64,000 bases of DNA from Cherax quadricarinatus (GCF_038502225.1 NC_091372.1:9738524-9802523), one strand, 5' to 3'. Positions 39,610-51,490 are shown, counted from the stretch's first letter. The notes: a model not told the origin generated them from the letters alone. Program-made: numbers and translations.

Positions 39610-41223
39610 GTGATACCTGTCTCAGGTGACCTTGTGAGGAGGAGTTGGAGGAGATGGAGGAGGAGGAGAATAAGAAGAACCAATTATAATATAAAAGCGT
39701 CAAACTCTTGGGGGTTAGTGCCTGGAAGGGTAATCAGTTGTGATCCGAGGAACGAAGGTTATTTACAGTTCCTTGGATCAAAAACCCATTACCAAGATCA
39801 AGGAGGCACCCACTTTGAAGGCAGACAAATACATCTCTCTCTCAGAGAGGTTGTGAAATCTCTCACTGCAATGTGTGCCAAGGCCCATCCTTCTCACCAG
39901 TGCTATGATATGATCAAGAAACACCAGACCGTTGCACTAGAATGTATCAATTGTAAGTCTCCAGGAGTCACAGCAGCTCATGCTGACTGCAGAGCGAAAG
40001 CTGCCCACATCGCCAGCCGCAGGGCTCCCGCCTCACCCATCACCCCCCATGAAGAGGCAATAGGCCTACCAGATACTTCATGTCTGAATACTGACCCATG
40101 CCTGAACTCAGTCAATATGGTTGAGCGAGTCACTCTGGGAGTACATCAACAGAGCACGATCACGTCTGCTATCAACACTAGTAATGCTGCTGGTGTTGAC
40201 ACCATCTGTCTGGCTGAGTCAGCTGTCAGTCAGCCACCTGGCTCAGCTGATCGGGACTTCATACTTCCAGATGACGCTAGTCTTGCTGGGGTGGTACACA
40301 ACATGCAGCTGCGCATAACAGTACTGGAGAAGCAACAATGGTGTTTGAAACAACTTGAGCACCACGAGGAAAAACTTAGAGGTTGCAGATGAGTACATCA
40401 ACCCACAGATTGTCAGCCATTATGAAAATGAGTGTGGTGATGATGAACAAACTGATGATTGCAGTGGTGTTAATAATTACAAAAACGATGAATCTGATAG
40501 TGGTGTTTACAATCACAGTGAAGATGATAAGGGCAGTGAAGACCATCATGATAGTCAACCTGATGAGTGTAAGATAAGATAAGATAAGATTTCGTTCGGA
40601 TTTTTAACCCCGGAGGGTTAGCCACCCAGGATAACCCAAGAAAGTCAGTGCGTCATCGAGGACTGTCTAACTTATTTCCATTGGGGTCCTTAATCTTGTC
40701 CCCAGGATGCGACCCACACCAGTCGACTAACACCCAGGTACCTATTTGCTGCTAGGTGAACAGGACAACAGGTGTAAGGAAACGTGTCAAATGTTTCCAC
40801 CCGCCGGGAATCGAACCCGGGCCCTCCGTGTGTGAAGCGGGAGCTTTAGCCACCAAACCACCGGGCCACCAATGTAATGTATTGATAGATACTGAGTGTG
40901 GATATGACCCGGTTGTTGATAATGGTGCATGTATCACTGGTCATAATGATGAGGGAAGTGATACATGTGATGATAGTGATGAGTGTAATAAAAGCGGAGA
41001 GGTGAGTGCGAGGAATAGTGTCACCTTCCATACATTCACAGACAAAGAGCGCAGTGACCTCTGTAAACAAAGACTCCCAAGAGGTCTCACTAATGGAAGC
41101 GCACTTAGGAGACTCATGGATAAGGATAATACTGATGATATTGATATTGATTATGTCTGTTTGTTATTTAGTAAGTTTTTTCATTTTGCTGAGAAATTGA
41201 ATACTATCCCTGGACTTTTATAA
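39610..41223 (+). pseudogene. LINE ORF1 (gag-like), split by a SINE and a frameshift
   Basis: The first part (39610-40392) has a Cys/His cluster, CINCKSPGVTAAHADC (C-x2-C-x8-H-x2-C), resembling but not matching a CCHC knuckle, then a Ser/Thr/Pro-rich region and a coiled-coil-like MQLRITVLEKQQWCLKQLE. A frameshift near 40360-40390 shifts to the acidic segment VADEYINPQIV...EDDKGSEDHH, which is cut by a SINE (40571-40870). It resumes as DTECGYDPVVDNG and ends with TAA at 41221-41223, overlapping the ATG of ORF2 (TAATG). Position and composition support ORF1 of a two-ORF LINE; no close family recognised. Confidence 0.65.
40571..40870 (-). mobile_element. tRNA-headed SINE with (TCTTA)n tail
   Basis: Minus strand: a tRNA-like head at 40870-40800 (A-box-like TGGTTTGGTGGCTAA, B-box GGGTTCGATTCCCGG), a central region with TGTCCTGTTCACCTAGCAGC and GGTGTGGGTCGCATCC, a distal body, and a (TCTTA)n tail at 40571-40591. 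It interrupts LINE ORF1 coding sequence. I could not find a convincing target-site duplication. Minus-strand fragments of the same family are at 51905-52095 and 49298-49360. Confidence 0.9.
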
Positions 41224-42537
41224 TGGAACCAAACTCATATAAACTATCCATTTTAAGTTGGAATATTGCGTCACTTAGAAAAAGATTTTCTGACCTGCAT
41301 CATAAAGTAACCACTGAATCCATTGATATTGTGTGTCTACAAGAGTGCAGAGTCCCTGAAAAATCCCAACCCCCTAAATTGCCATCGTTTGTTGCATATA
41401 ACCTCAAATCTACTAATTCTTGTGTTCTATATATTAAAAAATCACTTCCCCATCAACTTCTTGCACATAAGAAAACAGAGGGGCTACAATACCACGGTGT
41501 TAGGATTTATATTGGGAACTCTGCTCTCAACATATTTAACTTGTACGCTCCTGCTGATAAGTTTAATTACTTGGAGCTCCCAACTTGTGCTCAGTCTGAA
41601 CCTACTCTCATTATTGGTGATTACAATGCAAGACACAAAAGCATTGGAAACTCACAGTTTGGTAATCGTAATGGTAATCAACTGTTGTCACTCTTAAACA
41701 ATCATGATAATGTGCAAATTGTAGGTGACCTTGAACCCACACATATCTATGGAGGTGTCCTTGATCTGTGCCTGGGCTTCAACATTACTTCTGCCAGCTG
41801 TGAGTCTTCAATTGTAACAGATATAGCGTCTGATCATTTCCCAAGGCTAACCTCTCTAGATATTGGTAATACTATCCTCCCTGGTGGGATATTCAAACGG
41901 AAACGTCTTAATGTTTCCCCTGATCAACATGATGACTTTGTTGCACATGTGACTCACTGGTATAATTCCTATGAGTGTACCTCTGTCGAGACTTTTAACA
42001 ATGACCTTGTGAGCAGTATTCAGAACTTCTTAGAGCCACCTCTGAAACCTCCTACTACTCTAAATCCAAATGACTTCCATAATAATCATAAGTCTTATAA
42101 AAATCATACCTATTACAATGATTCTAAACTTCGAACATTGAAACGTACTGCTCGCAGACTAGGCCTAGCCTATAGAAACCATCGTACCCCTGAAATGCTG
42201 AGCCTCTTCCAAACTGCCCTTGCTGCTGCCAGAGAGCGTAAGACAGAGCTGCGGCAAACAGACTGGGAACAATTTGTCAATGGTCTCAATGCTCACACCC
42301 CACTTAGCCGGGCATGGAGGGACATAAATAGAATTAAGGGTAACAGAACTGGGCAGATCGCGCACCCTCATCCCTTGCATAGGGCGAATGAGTTAGTCAG
42401 TGCTTGGGCTGCTACATCTAGCTATGACAGCCTTCCCAGTACCACACAGGCGAAATTAATGGACAAATATGATGCAAGGGAGAGACTTGTTTGCTTTATG
42501 CTCAGCAAGGCAGATGACTGCAACATTCCTTTCACTA
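41223..42537 (+). pseudogene. LINE ORF2, endonuclease domain only (RT lost at a breakpoint)
   Basis: Starts at the ATG overlapping the ORF1 stop. Endonuclease signs: LSWNIASLRKRF, VCLQECRVP, LYAPADKF, LIIGDYNARHKS and DIASDHFP. The linker with an Arg-rich ARRLGLAYRNH and RAWRDINRIKG leads towards the RT, but homology ends at about 42537, within PFT, before any RT box. The remaining open frame to 42653 is read through a minus-strand I-clade element and is chimeric. The 438 own codons are uninterrupted. Stop-restart coupling by UAAUG is known from SART1, an R1-clade LINE; whether this element belongs there is open. Confidence 0.8.
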
Positions 42538-45500
42538 ATTGCCCTGTACGTCAACATGACCAGGGACCCAACAAAAAACAATATCTTTATGCTTGGAAGA
42601 GATGCGGCATAGCCAAAGTTGGATACGGAGGACTAAGGGGTGAGGTGTATTAAATTTCTGTATAGCCTGTAAAGCACTAAGGGAGTCTGAGACAACTGTA
42701 AATGATGACATAGGCATAGATGCTATACGGGTAAGTGCTGCAAGAATGGCATACATTCAGCAGTAAAGATACTAGCTGAAAATAGTAAATGCCCTCGTAC
42801 GACACTGTCCGGAAACACTGCTGCGAATCCTACGCCGTCAGAGGACTTAGAGCCATCTGTGTACACTGCAATGGCATGAGAATGAGAGTGGAAGTGGTTA
42901 AGAAAAGGAGAGCGGGAAGCTACAGTAGACAGTTGGGCTTTCGAGCAAGGGAATGAGAAAGAACAGACTCGAACAGCTGGAACTTCCCAGGGGGGTAGGG
43001 AAAAGTGAGATGCTACATGAACATAGAAAGGTGGTAATTGAAGAGAAAACTAGAGCAAATGTAGGCGAAGGGAGAAGGGACGGAGTAAACAGGGGCGGCG
43101 AACAAATGAAGAATGTCTACTAATATCGGTGACCATTCTATAAATGGAAGGATTGCGGAGATCATGAGAGCGTACATAGTAGCGAAGGCAATGGGCATCA
43201 TGGCAATCGGATAAGGATGGAACGTTCGCTTCTGCATAGAGGCTCTCAACAGGGGAAGAGTGAAACGCACCAAGGCATAACCGTAATCCTTGGTGATGAA
43301 TAGGGTTGAGGCTAGAAAGAGTAGCAGGAGAGGCAGCTGAATAGATCTGGTCACCATAGTTAAGTTTTGATAAAATGAGGGTGGAATGTAGGCGAAGGAG
43401 AGTTCGACTATCAGCTCCCCATGAAAGATGAGCAAGGGTTTTAAGAAGGTTCTGCCGGCTGTGACAAGTTGCCTTCAGAGAGGTAATGTGAGGTTTCCAG
43501 GATAACCTACGGTCAAAGAGGAGGCCCAGAAACTTGACTGCATCATGTTCAGGGATACGAGAGCCATATCGGTACAAAGGATGATTGGAGATGACAGAGC
43601 GTCTAGTGAAAGTAATTTGGCGAGTTTTGGTACTGGAAAATTTAAACCCATTTGTGGTGGCCCAATTGGAAACACGGTCGACCGCATGCTGGGGAAACTG
43701 TAATGAGGTGACAGTCAGCGCCTGTACAGGCAATAGCGAAGTCATCAACATAGAGTGATGACCAAATATTTGATGGAAGACTAGAGGCCAAATCATTTAT
43801 AGCAAGTGTTGTGCTCAGAACACATCCCTGGGGGACACCTTCAGCTTGGATAAAGTCCGGGGAGAGCACATTATTAACCCAAACACAGAAATGTCTGTCA
43901 GTTAAAAAGTTCTTAAGGAAGGATGGTAGATTGCCTCGAAGGCCTAAGGAGTGGGCTTGGGCCAAAATATTATACCTCCAAGTTGTGTCATATGCCTTCT
44001 CAAGGTCAAAAAATATGGCAATAACTGAGTGGTTATTCGCAAAGGCATTATGAACATACGTATCCAAGGGTAGTAAGGGGTCTAAGGTAGAACGGCCCTT
44101 ACGAAAGCCATATTGAGGAGTGGAGAGACTGTTGCGTGTCTCTAAATACCACACTAAACATCTATTTACCAGGTGTTCCATCACTTTGCAAACTGCACTG
44201 GTAAAAGCAATGGGACGATAGTGGGAGGCTTCATGTCCGGTAGTACCCGGTTTGCGGAAAGGGAGAACAATGGCAGATTTCCACAGCTGTGGAAGAACTC
44301 CATGTGACCAAATATGATTGAAAAGGCATAATAGGACTGCAAGGGCTGACCGATGTAAATGTTGTAGCATACGAATATGAATGTCGTTGGGCCCAGCTGC
44401 CGATGATCGGCAAGCTGAGAGTGTTGCCTCCAGTTCCTGAAGTGTAAAAGGCACATTATACTGTTCTTCTCTGAGAGAAGAAAAGTCCAAGGGTGCTAAC
44501 TCTCTGGCAGACTTTGAGGAAAGAAACGAGGGGCATAGATGGAGCCCCTGAGAAATACGGACCAGATGATTGCCAATTTCATTGGCAACATCTAGTGGGT
44601 TTGCTATATCAACACCGGCAACCCGCAGAACAGGAGCCGGGTCAGGAGAATATTTACCACTCAGTTTTCGTACTTTTTTCCAGACTGCACTCATAGAGGA
44701 AGCAGAGGTGATGGTGGAGACAATCTCGCCAGCAAGTGCGTTTAGCGTCACGGATGACACAGCGAGTGATCGCACGCTTCTGCTTAAAATCAAGAAGTCT
44801 CTCTGTGGTTCTATTGTACCGGTACCTGCCCCATGCAGCGTGTTTCAAACGTACTGCACGAGCACAAGCAGGAGACCACCAAGGCACGCATTTCTGAGAA
44901 TGCCTGCCCGAAGTTTGGGGTACAGAATGAGAAGCTGCAGTTAAAACGGAGGACGAGAAGAGGTGTAAAAGCTCATCAATGGAGGATGAAGAAGGAACCT
45001 CACTAAAAACAGTTAGTTGTGAGTAAAGGTTCCAATTTGCCTGATCAAATTGCCAGCGTGGGTTACGAAGAGGTGGTGAATATGAAGGGGAAGTAAGAAT
45101 GATTGGGAAATGATTGCTGTCATGTAAATCCGGGAGAACAGACCAGGTGAAGTCTAATGCGGTGAAGGAAGAGCAGACTGAGAGATCGATGCAAGAGAGA
45201 GTACGAGTCCGAGGATCAAAATGGGTGTGAGTACCTGCATTTAAAACATGGAGGGGGTGGGTAGCAAGAAAAGCCTCTAACTGAATGCCACAGGAATCAC
45301 AGTGAGACCCCCCAGAGGAAATGATGGGCATTAAAATCGTCAAGTAACAGAAGTGGTGGCGGTAATGACGAAACAAGAAAGGCAATATCCGGGATAGATA
45401 ATGCCCGAGAAGGAGAGAGATACAAAGAACAGAGTGTATACCACCTATGCAAGTGGATACGGGCTGCTGTGTAATGCAGTGAAGTACGAACAAATAGCTG

Positions 45501-45737
45501 ATGGTACAGAATATCAGTGCCTAGAAGAAGGGCACTTTCATTAAAGGTCATATCAGGAAAAGGATCTGAAGAATACAATAAATTATAGCCTGAGATAGGA
45601 TAGATAATGGCAGAGTGTAATTTTGGTTCCTGTAAGCAAACACCAACAGCGAAAAACTGGGAGAGCAACATCTGAAGCTCACCCCGATTACCCCTGAGGC
45701 AGCGAATATTCCACTGTAAATAGGCCATGATTGGCAA
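42538..45737 (-). pseudogene. I-clade LINE ORF2, copy 1: endonuclease, RT, partial RNase H
   Basis: Minus-strand order: endonuclease (LQWNIRCLRGNRGEL from 45728; GVCLQEPKL; LLLDDFNAHHF, where a Gly to Asp change hits the usual GDFN), linker, RT (SSAAGPNDIHIRML, YRPIAFTSAVCKVM, YGFRKGRSTLDP, IFFDLEKAYDTTW, EGVPQGCVLSTTL, LYVDDFAIAC), then part of RNase H (VVSDSLSALQAIQ, FCWVPGHVDVQGN). At least six frameshifts or deletions, for example loss of LFLL after STT. Unusually, the 3' end is missing: homology starts at 42538 in the RNase H region against an unrelated LINE. RNase H beside RT marks the I clade. Confidence 0.9.
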
Positions 45738-45772
45738 CGATAAAGATACCTGAAATTCGCAGGTAAAGGTAC

Positions 45773-47700
45773 CTATGGACTAGAGGGGTTAGAAAAGTCC
45801 ACATGCGGTGGCAAAGGAAAACGTTCAAGTAGCGAAGGAACGGTGCGTTGTGAAGAAAGGAGTTGCAAAGATGGAGAAGAGGAAAGAGGAGTAACAGAGG
45901 GTGGATCAGTGTCCACTGATGGTTTGGTCTCTGCAATATATTCAGAGATTGCTTCAAGTGTTTCAGAGTTCAGAGACGTCGTATGGGAGTCAATATTGGA
46001 GATGAAAGTAGGAGGAGTTTGAGTAAAGATCGGAGCTGTAATGGACTGTACCAAGGTAGGGGGGGGGGCGAAAGGGTGGAGGGAACTGGAGAAGTGTGGG
46101 AGGGGATAGAAGAGGCAGAAACCTGGGAGGTGACAGAAGAGGAAGAAACTTGGGAGGGGACAGGGGAGGAAGGCACAGGACGAGGAGAAGGATGAACCTC
46201 CATACTTGTAACAGAGCCAGTGAAAGGGGAAGACTCAGGTACAGAGACCGGGAAGGTAAAATGTGGAGGTGGATGAAGGGAAGGAGGGGTTAAAGGAGAT
46301 TTTTTGGGCCTCTGAGAAGTTGAGGGACGATTGGGAGGTGTCATGCGAGGTCTTGTCAATACCAGGGTTTGTGAGGGAGGACACGAAGAAGTGAGGACAG
46401 ACTGAGGAGTTGAAGTAGGGACGTCTGAGCCCAGGACAGCAAAAGAATTAGATTCAAGAGTGACTATGGGACTGGCAACCGCAGAGGAGGCTGCAGAAGA
46501 TGTGACCCCAGAAGTGGGGGGACGCTTTGAAACACGAGAATAAGAAACATGGGGCAGTCTCCCTTGGAGGCAGAGATGAGAAACTGCCATAGCATAAGGG
46601 AGACCTTCTTCCTCTTTGAGGCAACGAATTTCCCGCTCATTTAAGTAGACTTGGCAACGGCGAGAGTACGAAGGGTGAGCCTCATGACAATTAAGGCAAG
46701 AGGGAGTTCGACTGCAAGAAGTATTAGAATGGTCATCGGCACCACAGACTGGGCATTCGGCTATGGATCTGCAATGTTTTGCTGGGTGGCCAAATCGCCA
46801 GCAATTCCTACACTGTTGCAGTGTAGGGATCACCTTCCAAACTTGTAACCGATGTCCTGCTACATAAACAGAAGATGGGAGTTCAAGGCTGTCACAAGTT
46901 AAATGAGCCTCATTGCAAGGGTATCGTCTTTGCCCGCGGGCAGGAAGAACTTAAGTGTCTACCTTGAGAATTGGGAGATCTTGGAGTTCCATCTGTTCGA
47001 GAATGTCAGTGCCACATGTCTAGAAATTCTGTTGGACTATGGTATGGGGAAGAATAACAGTACCACTACAAGAATTGAGGGAATGATGTTTTTCGATAGT
47101 GATAGGAATAGTATCGATATGTGAAAGAAGAGAAAGATCATGAGCTTGGGTAGAATTCTGGACTGTGATGATGCACGTACCACTCTTAAGAGCATGAAAG
47201 GAAATATCTCTACCAACTTGGCATAGGAGCGCTTTGCCAATACTATGGTTGGAAAGATAGGCAGTAGAAGAAGTCGGTCTTAATGTAAGGAATTTAGTCC
47301 ATTGTGTGGTCTGAAACTGAGTGTGGAGAGGGAGTGCATGATGTGTCGGTCTTTTCCGAGTAGAGGGGAAGGTAATGAAGTGACATCATTAGGAGATTGT
47401 TGTTGAAGTTTAGAAGTGGGACCAAAGTTGGTCCGACGTGGGACGGGCTGGCGATTCGAAAATCACGGCACCAAAGAGGGAGAAGCCAGAAGCATAGTCA
47501 AAGGAAAGCAGAGGTCAGACAAATCGAAGGAGTCAGTGGAAGCCCCGGTACCTGAAGCAGGTGAGGAAACAGCACCAGCAAGAGGTACAGGGGCCTTAGG
47601 AATGTCCGAAGAGTAGCCAAGAGGCGAGGCAAGGTCAGAAGCTGTGGTAACAGTAAGGGGCCAGGGGGTAGTGGGGTTGGGGGGGTGGGGGTGGGGGTGA
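45773..47700 (-). pseudogene. I-clade LINE ORF1 (gag-like), copy 1
   Basis: Minus-strand ORF1 with two clear zinc knuckles, CRNCWRFGHPAKHC and CPVCGADDHSNTSC (both C-x2-C-x4-H-x4-C), and a third variant CLNCHEAHPSYSRRC. They lie before a Ser/Pro-rich C-terminal region ending at 45773, about 35 bases before ORF2. The N-terminal part (46850-47700) is broken by frameshifts. It ends near 47700 in G/C-rich repeat; the 5' UTR seen in copy 2 is not present. Confidence 0.8.
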
Positions 47701-47727
47701 GGGGAGTGTCGTTGTCGGCGGCGGCGG

Positions 47728-47747
47728 CTGCTGCTGCTGCTGCTGCT

Positions 47748-47772
<25 letters not shown>
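47728..47772. repeat. (CTG)7(CAG)8 perfect triplet palindrome
   Basis: Seven CTG then eight CAG in direct succession, preceded by (GGC)n. The halves are complementary, so single strands would form a loop-poor hairpin. Poly-Ala open frames here are translations of the repeat. Confidence 0.95.
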
Positions 47773-47773
<1 letters not shown>

Positions 47774-47778
<5 letters not shown>

Positions 47779-47866
47779 TGTAAGGAAACATGCCCAACGT
47801 TTCACCCATGCCGGGTATTGATCCAGGACCCTCAGTGTGAAAGATGACGCTTGTGCTATAAGGTTC
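47774..47866 (-). mobile_element. SINE head fragment
   Basis: The minus strand carries a decayed tRNA-like head (B-box-like GGATCAATACCCGG) and the following GTTTCCTTACACCT, as at 40790-40870. It begins right after the CAG repeat. Confidence 0.65.
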
Positions 47867-47974
47867 CGTCAGAGGTAGGGTCTAGTCCTGATGCTGGTGT
47901 GTTCACTTTGCAGCAGAATCCACTGGGCAAGAAGTCACAGGCTACCTGCCTGGAGGGCATTCCGGGGATCAACT

Positions 47975-48160
47975 CCTCCCCCCACCCCCGCGGCCTGGTA
48001 CATAATGGGTCCTGGAACTGGGCCCAAAAGTTTTCACAGCTGAACAAGTTACAGTGGTAATGAACAAGTTACAGTGGTAATGAACAAGTTACAGTGGTAA
48101 TGAACTATTTACAGTGGTAATGAACTATTTACAGTGGTAATGAACTAATTACATGTTTCC
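47975..48160. repeat. 20-bp tandem repeat and flanking dispersed repeat
   Basis: Five units of ACAGTGGTAATGAACAAGTT or its ACTATTT variant at about 48050-48150. The upstream phrase (GGTCCTGGAACTGGGCCC) and the array relate to 17600-17770. Confidence 0.8.
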
Positions 48161-48516
48161 TATCTGATCACAATCGTAATGAGTTATTTATGCAGACATG
48201 AATTAGGTCTCACACACAAGTGTAAGTGGTAATGCGTTAATGGGTATTTTTCCAGAATGGTTGGTAATATACCACTATGGATAAAATTGACATTTCTTAA
48301 AAATGTACTGGGAGGCTTCTAAATTGGGCAGAGCTTCTCGGGGCCAGTTCCAGGACCCATTATGAGCCTCTATAATCATTTGACTATCACTCACAGAATG
48401 GGTGTGGGGTGCATGGTAACCTGTAAGGTGAAGAAGGAAACATCTAGGATTCCTGGTTCTTAAATAATGTACACAACGTCTATGGTATGTGTGTGAGGAT
48501 ATGCTTCGTATGCAGA
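48161..48516. other. Non-coding stretch
   Basis: No ORF worth calling. 48330-48365 repeats the phrase GGCCAGTTCCAGGACCCATT in inverted sense relative to 48003-48025, so part of this region may be another arm of the same dispersed repeat. Confidence 0.45.
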
Positions 48517-48651
48517 ATAACCCGCACATAAAAGAAAGAAGCTTACGACGACGTTTCGGTCCGACTTGGACCATTTACAAAGTGTGACTGTAAATGGTCC
48601 AAGTCGGACCGAAACGTCGTCGTAAGCTTCTCTCTTTTATGTGCGGGTTAT
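48517..48651. repeat. Near-perfect 61-bp foldback hairpin
   Basis: Arms 48517-48577 and 48591-48651 are reverse complements at 60 of 61 positions around a 13-base loop. The arms contain GACGACGTTTCGGTCCGACT. No ORF, no tRNA boxes. Its near-identity suggests it is young or maintained. Confidence 0.92.
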
Positions 48652-48699
48652 TTGTGTATCGTTCCAGTCACGGTATTGTGCCTTTTTTTTTGTTCTTAA

Positions 48700-48959
48700 T
48701 GATTGTCGGTTGATAAAGCTCTTGCCTCACACACTGAGTGTCCGTGGTTCAATCCCTGGCACGGGTGGAAACTTTGGACATGTTTCCTTACACCTGCTGT
48801 CCCTGTTCACCTAGCAGGAAGTAGGTACTGAGTGTTAGTCAACTGTTGTGGGTCGCATCCTTGGACAAAACTGACCTAATTTGCGGCTTTCTATATAGTA
48901 GTATGTCACTGATGTCAGCTATGGTCTGTATACCTTGTACATGTACTGGCAGAAATAAA

Positions 48960-48994
<35 letters not shown>
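48700..48994 (+). mobile_element. tRNA-headed SINE with (ATT)n tail
   Basis: Head 48708-48770 with B-box-like GTGGTTCAATCCC. The shared central core follows (CCTGCTGTCCCTGTTCACC, then GTGTTAGTCAACTG and GTGGGTCGCATCC), then a body ending TGTATACCTTGTACATGTA and an (ATT)n tail (48957-48994). The same subfamily is at 59984-60290. Head and core match the SINE at 40571-40870, but body and tail differ. Confidence 0.88.
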
Positions 48995-48997
<3 letters not shown>

Positions 48998-49297
48998 AAT
49001 ACTGATTTAGTTTAGGTTAGGCTACGTCACCTCACACCAGCTTTTCAAGGGGTTACCACGGATATCTGACACTGAGCTAATGAGAAATATTTTATTAAAG
49101 TCATTTATATCTCTGTACAGCATACTGATACGAGTTATTATCTATATTTGTACCCACCAAAAAGTTCTAAATACAATACTAGTAATAAGCACAAAATTAG
49201 TCATATTAAATGTGTTTATTGCATTGCATCACAGCATAAATAAAATTACTTGGGTACAGGTACAATTATCATATATAGTAACATATATGGTAATAAT
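48995..49297. other. A/T-rich non-coding stretch
   Basis: About 300 bases without recognised features; one 74-codon open frame (49080-49304) has no domain or codon signal I can support. Confidence 0.5.
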
Positions 49298-49360
49298 TAC
49301 CTAAGATAACCCAAAAAAGTCAGTGACTCATTTCTATTGGGGTCCTTGCAATATCTTATT
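49298..49360 (-). mobile_element. SINE fragment
   Basis: Minus-strand piece of the distal body of the 40571-type SINE: GATAACCCAAAAAAGTCAGTG and TCTATTGGGGTCCTT on the plus strand. Confidence 0.6.
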
Positions 49361-49825
49361 ATACATACCGAGCGGTATGTCTCACTCTATATTAATGTAC
49401 GCTTGACTAAGGAAGTACAAGTCTTAGTGACCCTCTTACAGTTTATTAAGTCCATTAACCAGCTAACCTAGTAAGTTTATTTAGGCACAATTACACACGT
49501 TTTAAGTAATTACAATTGTCTCGCATAGTAGCGTTTAATTACCTACGATAATCCCCCAGAAGTCAAAGGAATTAAGTGTTAGCTTAGTTTTAAGTTTAGT
49601 AATTATCACTCAATTCACTTTAATTATATTTTTATTGAGAAACTGTCAAGACGTGAACTGTTTAACTTGAAAAGTGTCTGTTGCTACTTACAGATACCAG
49701 GACTAGACTAGTTGTAGAAGCAACAGACTGTTGCTGTTACTTCTTGTAATGTCTCCGTGACGAGTGAAGCCGCTAGCACACCACCAGTGGTTTTAGTACA
49801 CAAACCCCCACACACACAGTTTGGG
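49361..49825. other. Non-coding stretch, nothing recognised
   Basis: About 465 bases; no repeat or gene identified. Confidence 0.5.
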
Positions 49826-49827
49826 GA

Positions 49828-51490
49828 AGGTGCGTGAAGCTGTGGGTAAAATGGAAGGAGATAATGTAGCTGGAATCGATGGGATCAAGGTATAAGCGTT
49901 AAAAGCAGGTGGGGATATACTTTTGGAATGGATGGTGCCTTTACTTAATATATGTATGAGAGAGAGAGGAAGGTGCCTAGGGACTGGCAGACAGCATCCG
50001 TATTTCCTTTGTATAAAGGGGACAAAAGAAAGTGTAAGAATTACAAGGAATAAACCTGTTGAGTATACCTGGTAAGGTGTATGGTAGAGTTATTACTGAA
50101 GAATTAAAGGTAAGACGGAGAGCAGGGTCTCAGATGAACATATAGGCTTTAGGAAAGGTAGTGGGTGTGTAGACCAAATGTTTACAATGAAGCATATAAG
50201 TGAACAGTATTTAGAGTAAAAAGTTTTCGTTGCATATAATTATGGATTTGGAAAATGCAGAGGATAAGGAAGATAGGGAAGCAATGTGGCAGATGTTGCA
50301 CAACGTGGTAGGTTACTGAAAGCAGTTAAGAGTTTTTTCGGGGATAGTGTGGATCAAGTTAGAGTATGTAGGAACAGTGAGGGAGATTATTTAATATTAA
50401 AAGTAGGTTTTAGGTAGTCATGTGTGATGTCACCAAGGTTTATATATTTACAGATGGGACTGTAAGAGGAGAGAATGCTCGAGTGTTGACAAGAGGTTTG
50501 AGACTGGAAGATAAAGAAAGTGAGAATTGTTACAATTGGTTTTTGCTGATGACACTGTGCTTTTGGGAGATTCTGAAGAGAAGTTGCAAAGGTTGGTGGA
50601 AGAATTTGGGAGAATAAGTAAAAGAAGGAAATTAAAAGTGAACACTGGAAAAAGTAAGGTGACGAGGGTAACAAAAAAAATTTAGTTAATGAAAGATTGG
50701 ATATACGATTAGAAGGAGGTAGCACGGAAGAAGTGAATGTGTTCAGATAGTTGGGAACGAATGCATCAGCAGATGGGTGTATGAAATACGAAGTGAAACA
50801 GAACTGACAAGGGAAAAAAAAGGGGAATGGTGTACTGGGGAGTCTGTGGGGACAAAGAACGTCATCCATGGCAGCAAAAGGGAAAATGTATGAGAATACA
50901 GTGGTACCAACATTCTTATATGGGTATGAAGCATGGATGGTGAATGTTGGAACAAGTAGGCTGGAGGCAGTGGAGACATTGTGTCTAAGGGCAGTGTGTG
51001 ATGTGAACATTATGCAGATAATTTGTAGTCTAGATATTGGGAGGTAAGGGGTTACTAAAAGTATTATCCATAGGGTTGAAGAGGGGTTATTGAGGTGATT
51101 CGAACATTTATAGAAAGTGGAAAACAGAGTGACTTGGAGGGAGTATAAATCTGCAGTGGAAGGAAGGCAGGGTAGGGGTCGTTCTAGAAAAGATTAGAGA
51201 GAGGGAGTAAAGGAGATATTGCATGTGAGGGGCTTAGAGATCCAGCGTGTACGAGCGTTTTATAGGCAAGTGGGTTTTATGACTTGTGGTGTTGGAGTAT
51301 GAGCAACGTAACATTTATCAAGGGATTCAGGGAAACTGGTTAGCCGGACTTGAGTCCTGGAGGTGGGAAGTACAGTGTCTGCACTCTGAAGGAGGGTAGT
51401 AGTATCTGCACGCCCCTGGTAAGACAGTGATGGAGTGAATGATTAAAATGCTTCTTTTTCTGAGTCACTCCGCCTTGGTGGGAAACGGCA
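49828..51490 (+). pseudogene. RTE-like LINE, heavily decayed RT copy
   Basis: Plus-strand homologue of 30050-31800, recognisable at DNA level throughout (GGTAAGGTGTATGGTAGAGTT near 50070, the FADDT-coding TTTTTGCTGATGACACTG near 50541, TTATATGGGTATGAAGC near 50915, tail with CTCCGCCTTGGTGGGAAACG near 51470). Frameshifts and stops occur every 100-200 bases. This is much older than the other RTE copies, so the family has been active over a long period. The 3' UTR is at 51290-51490. Confidence 0.85.

Noticed and set aside
39610..41223. Host gene encoding an acidic zinc-binding protein
   Set aside because: It ends in a TAATG overlap with an endonuclease ORF, so it is better explained as LINE ORF1.
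47498..47809. Poly-Ala minus-strand ORF
   Set aside because: Comes from the CTG/CAG triplet palindrome inside decayed ORF1 sequence.
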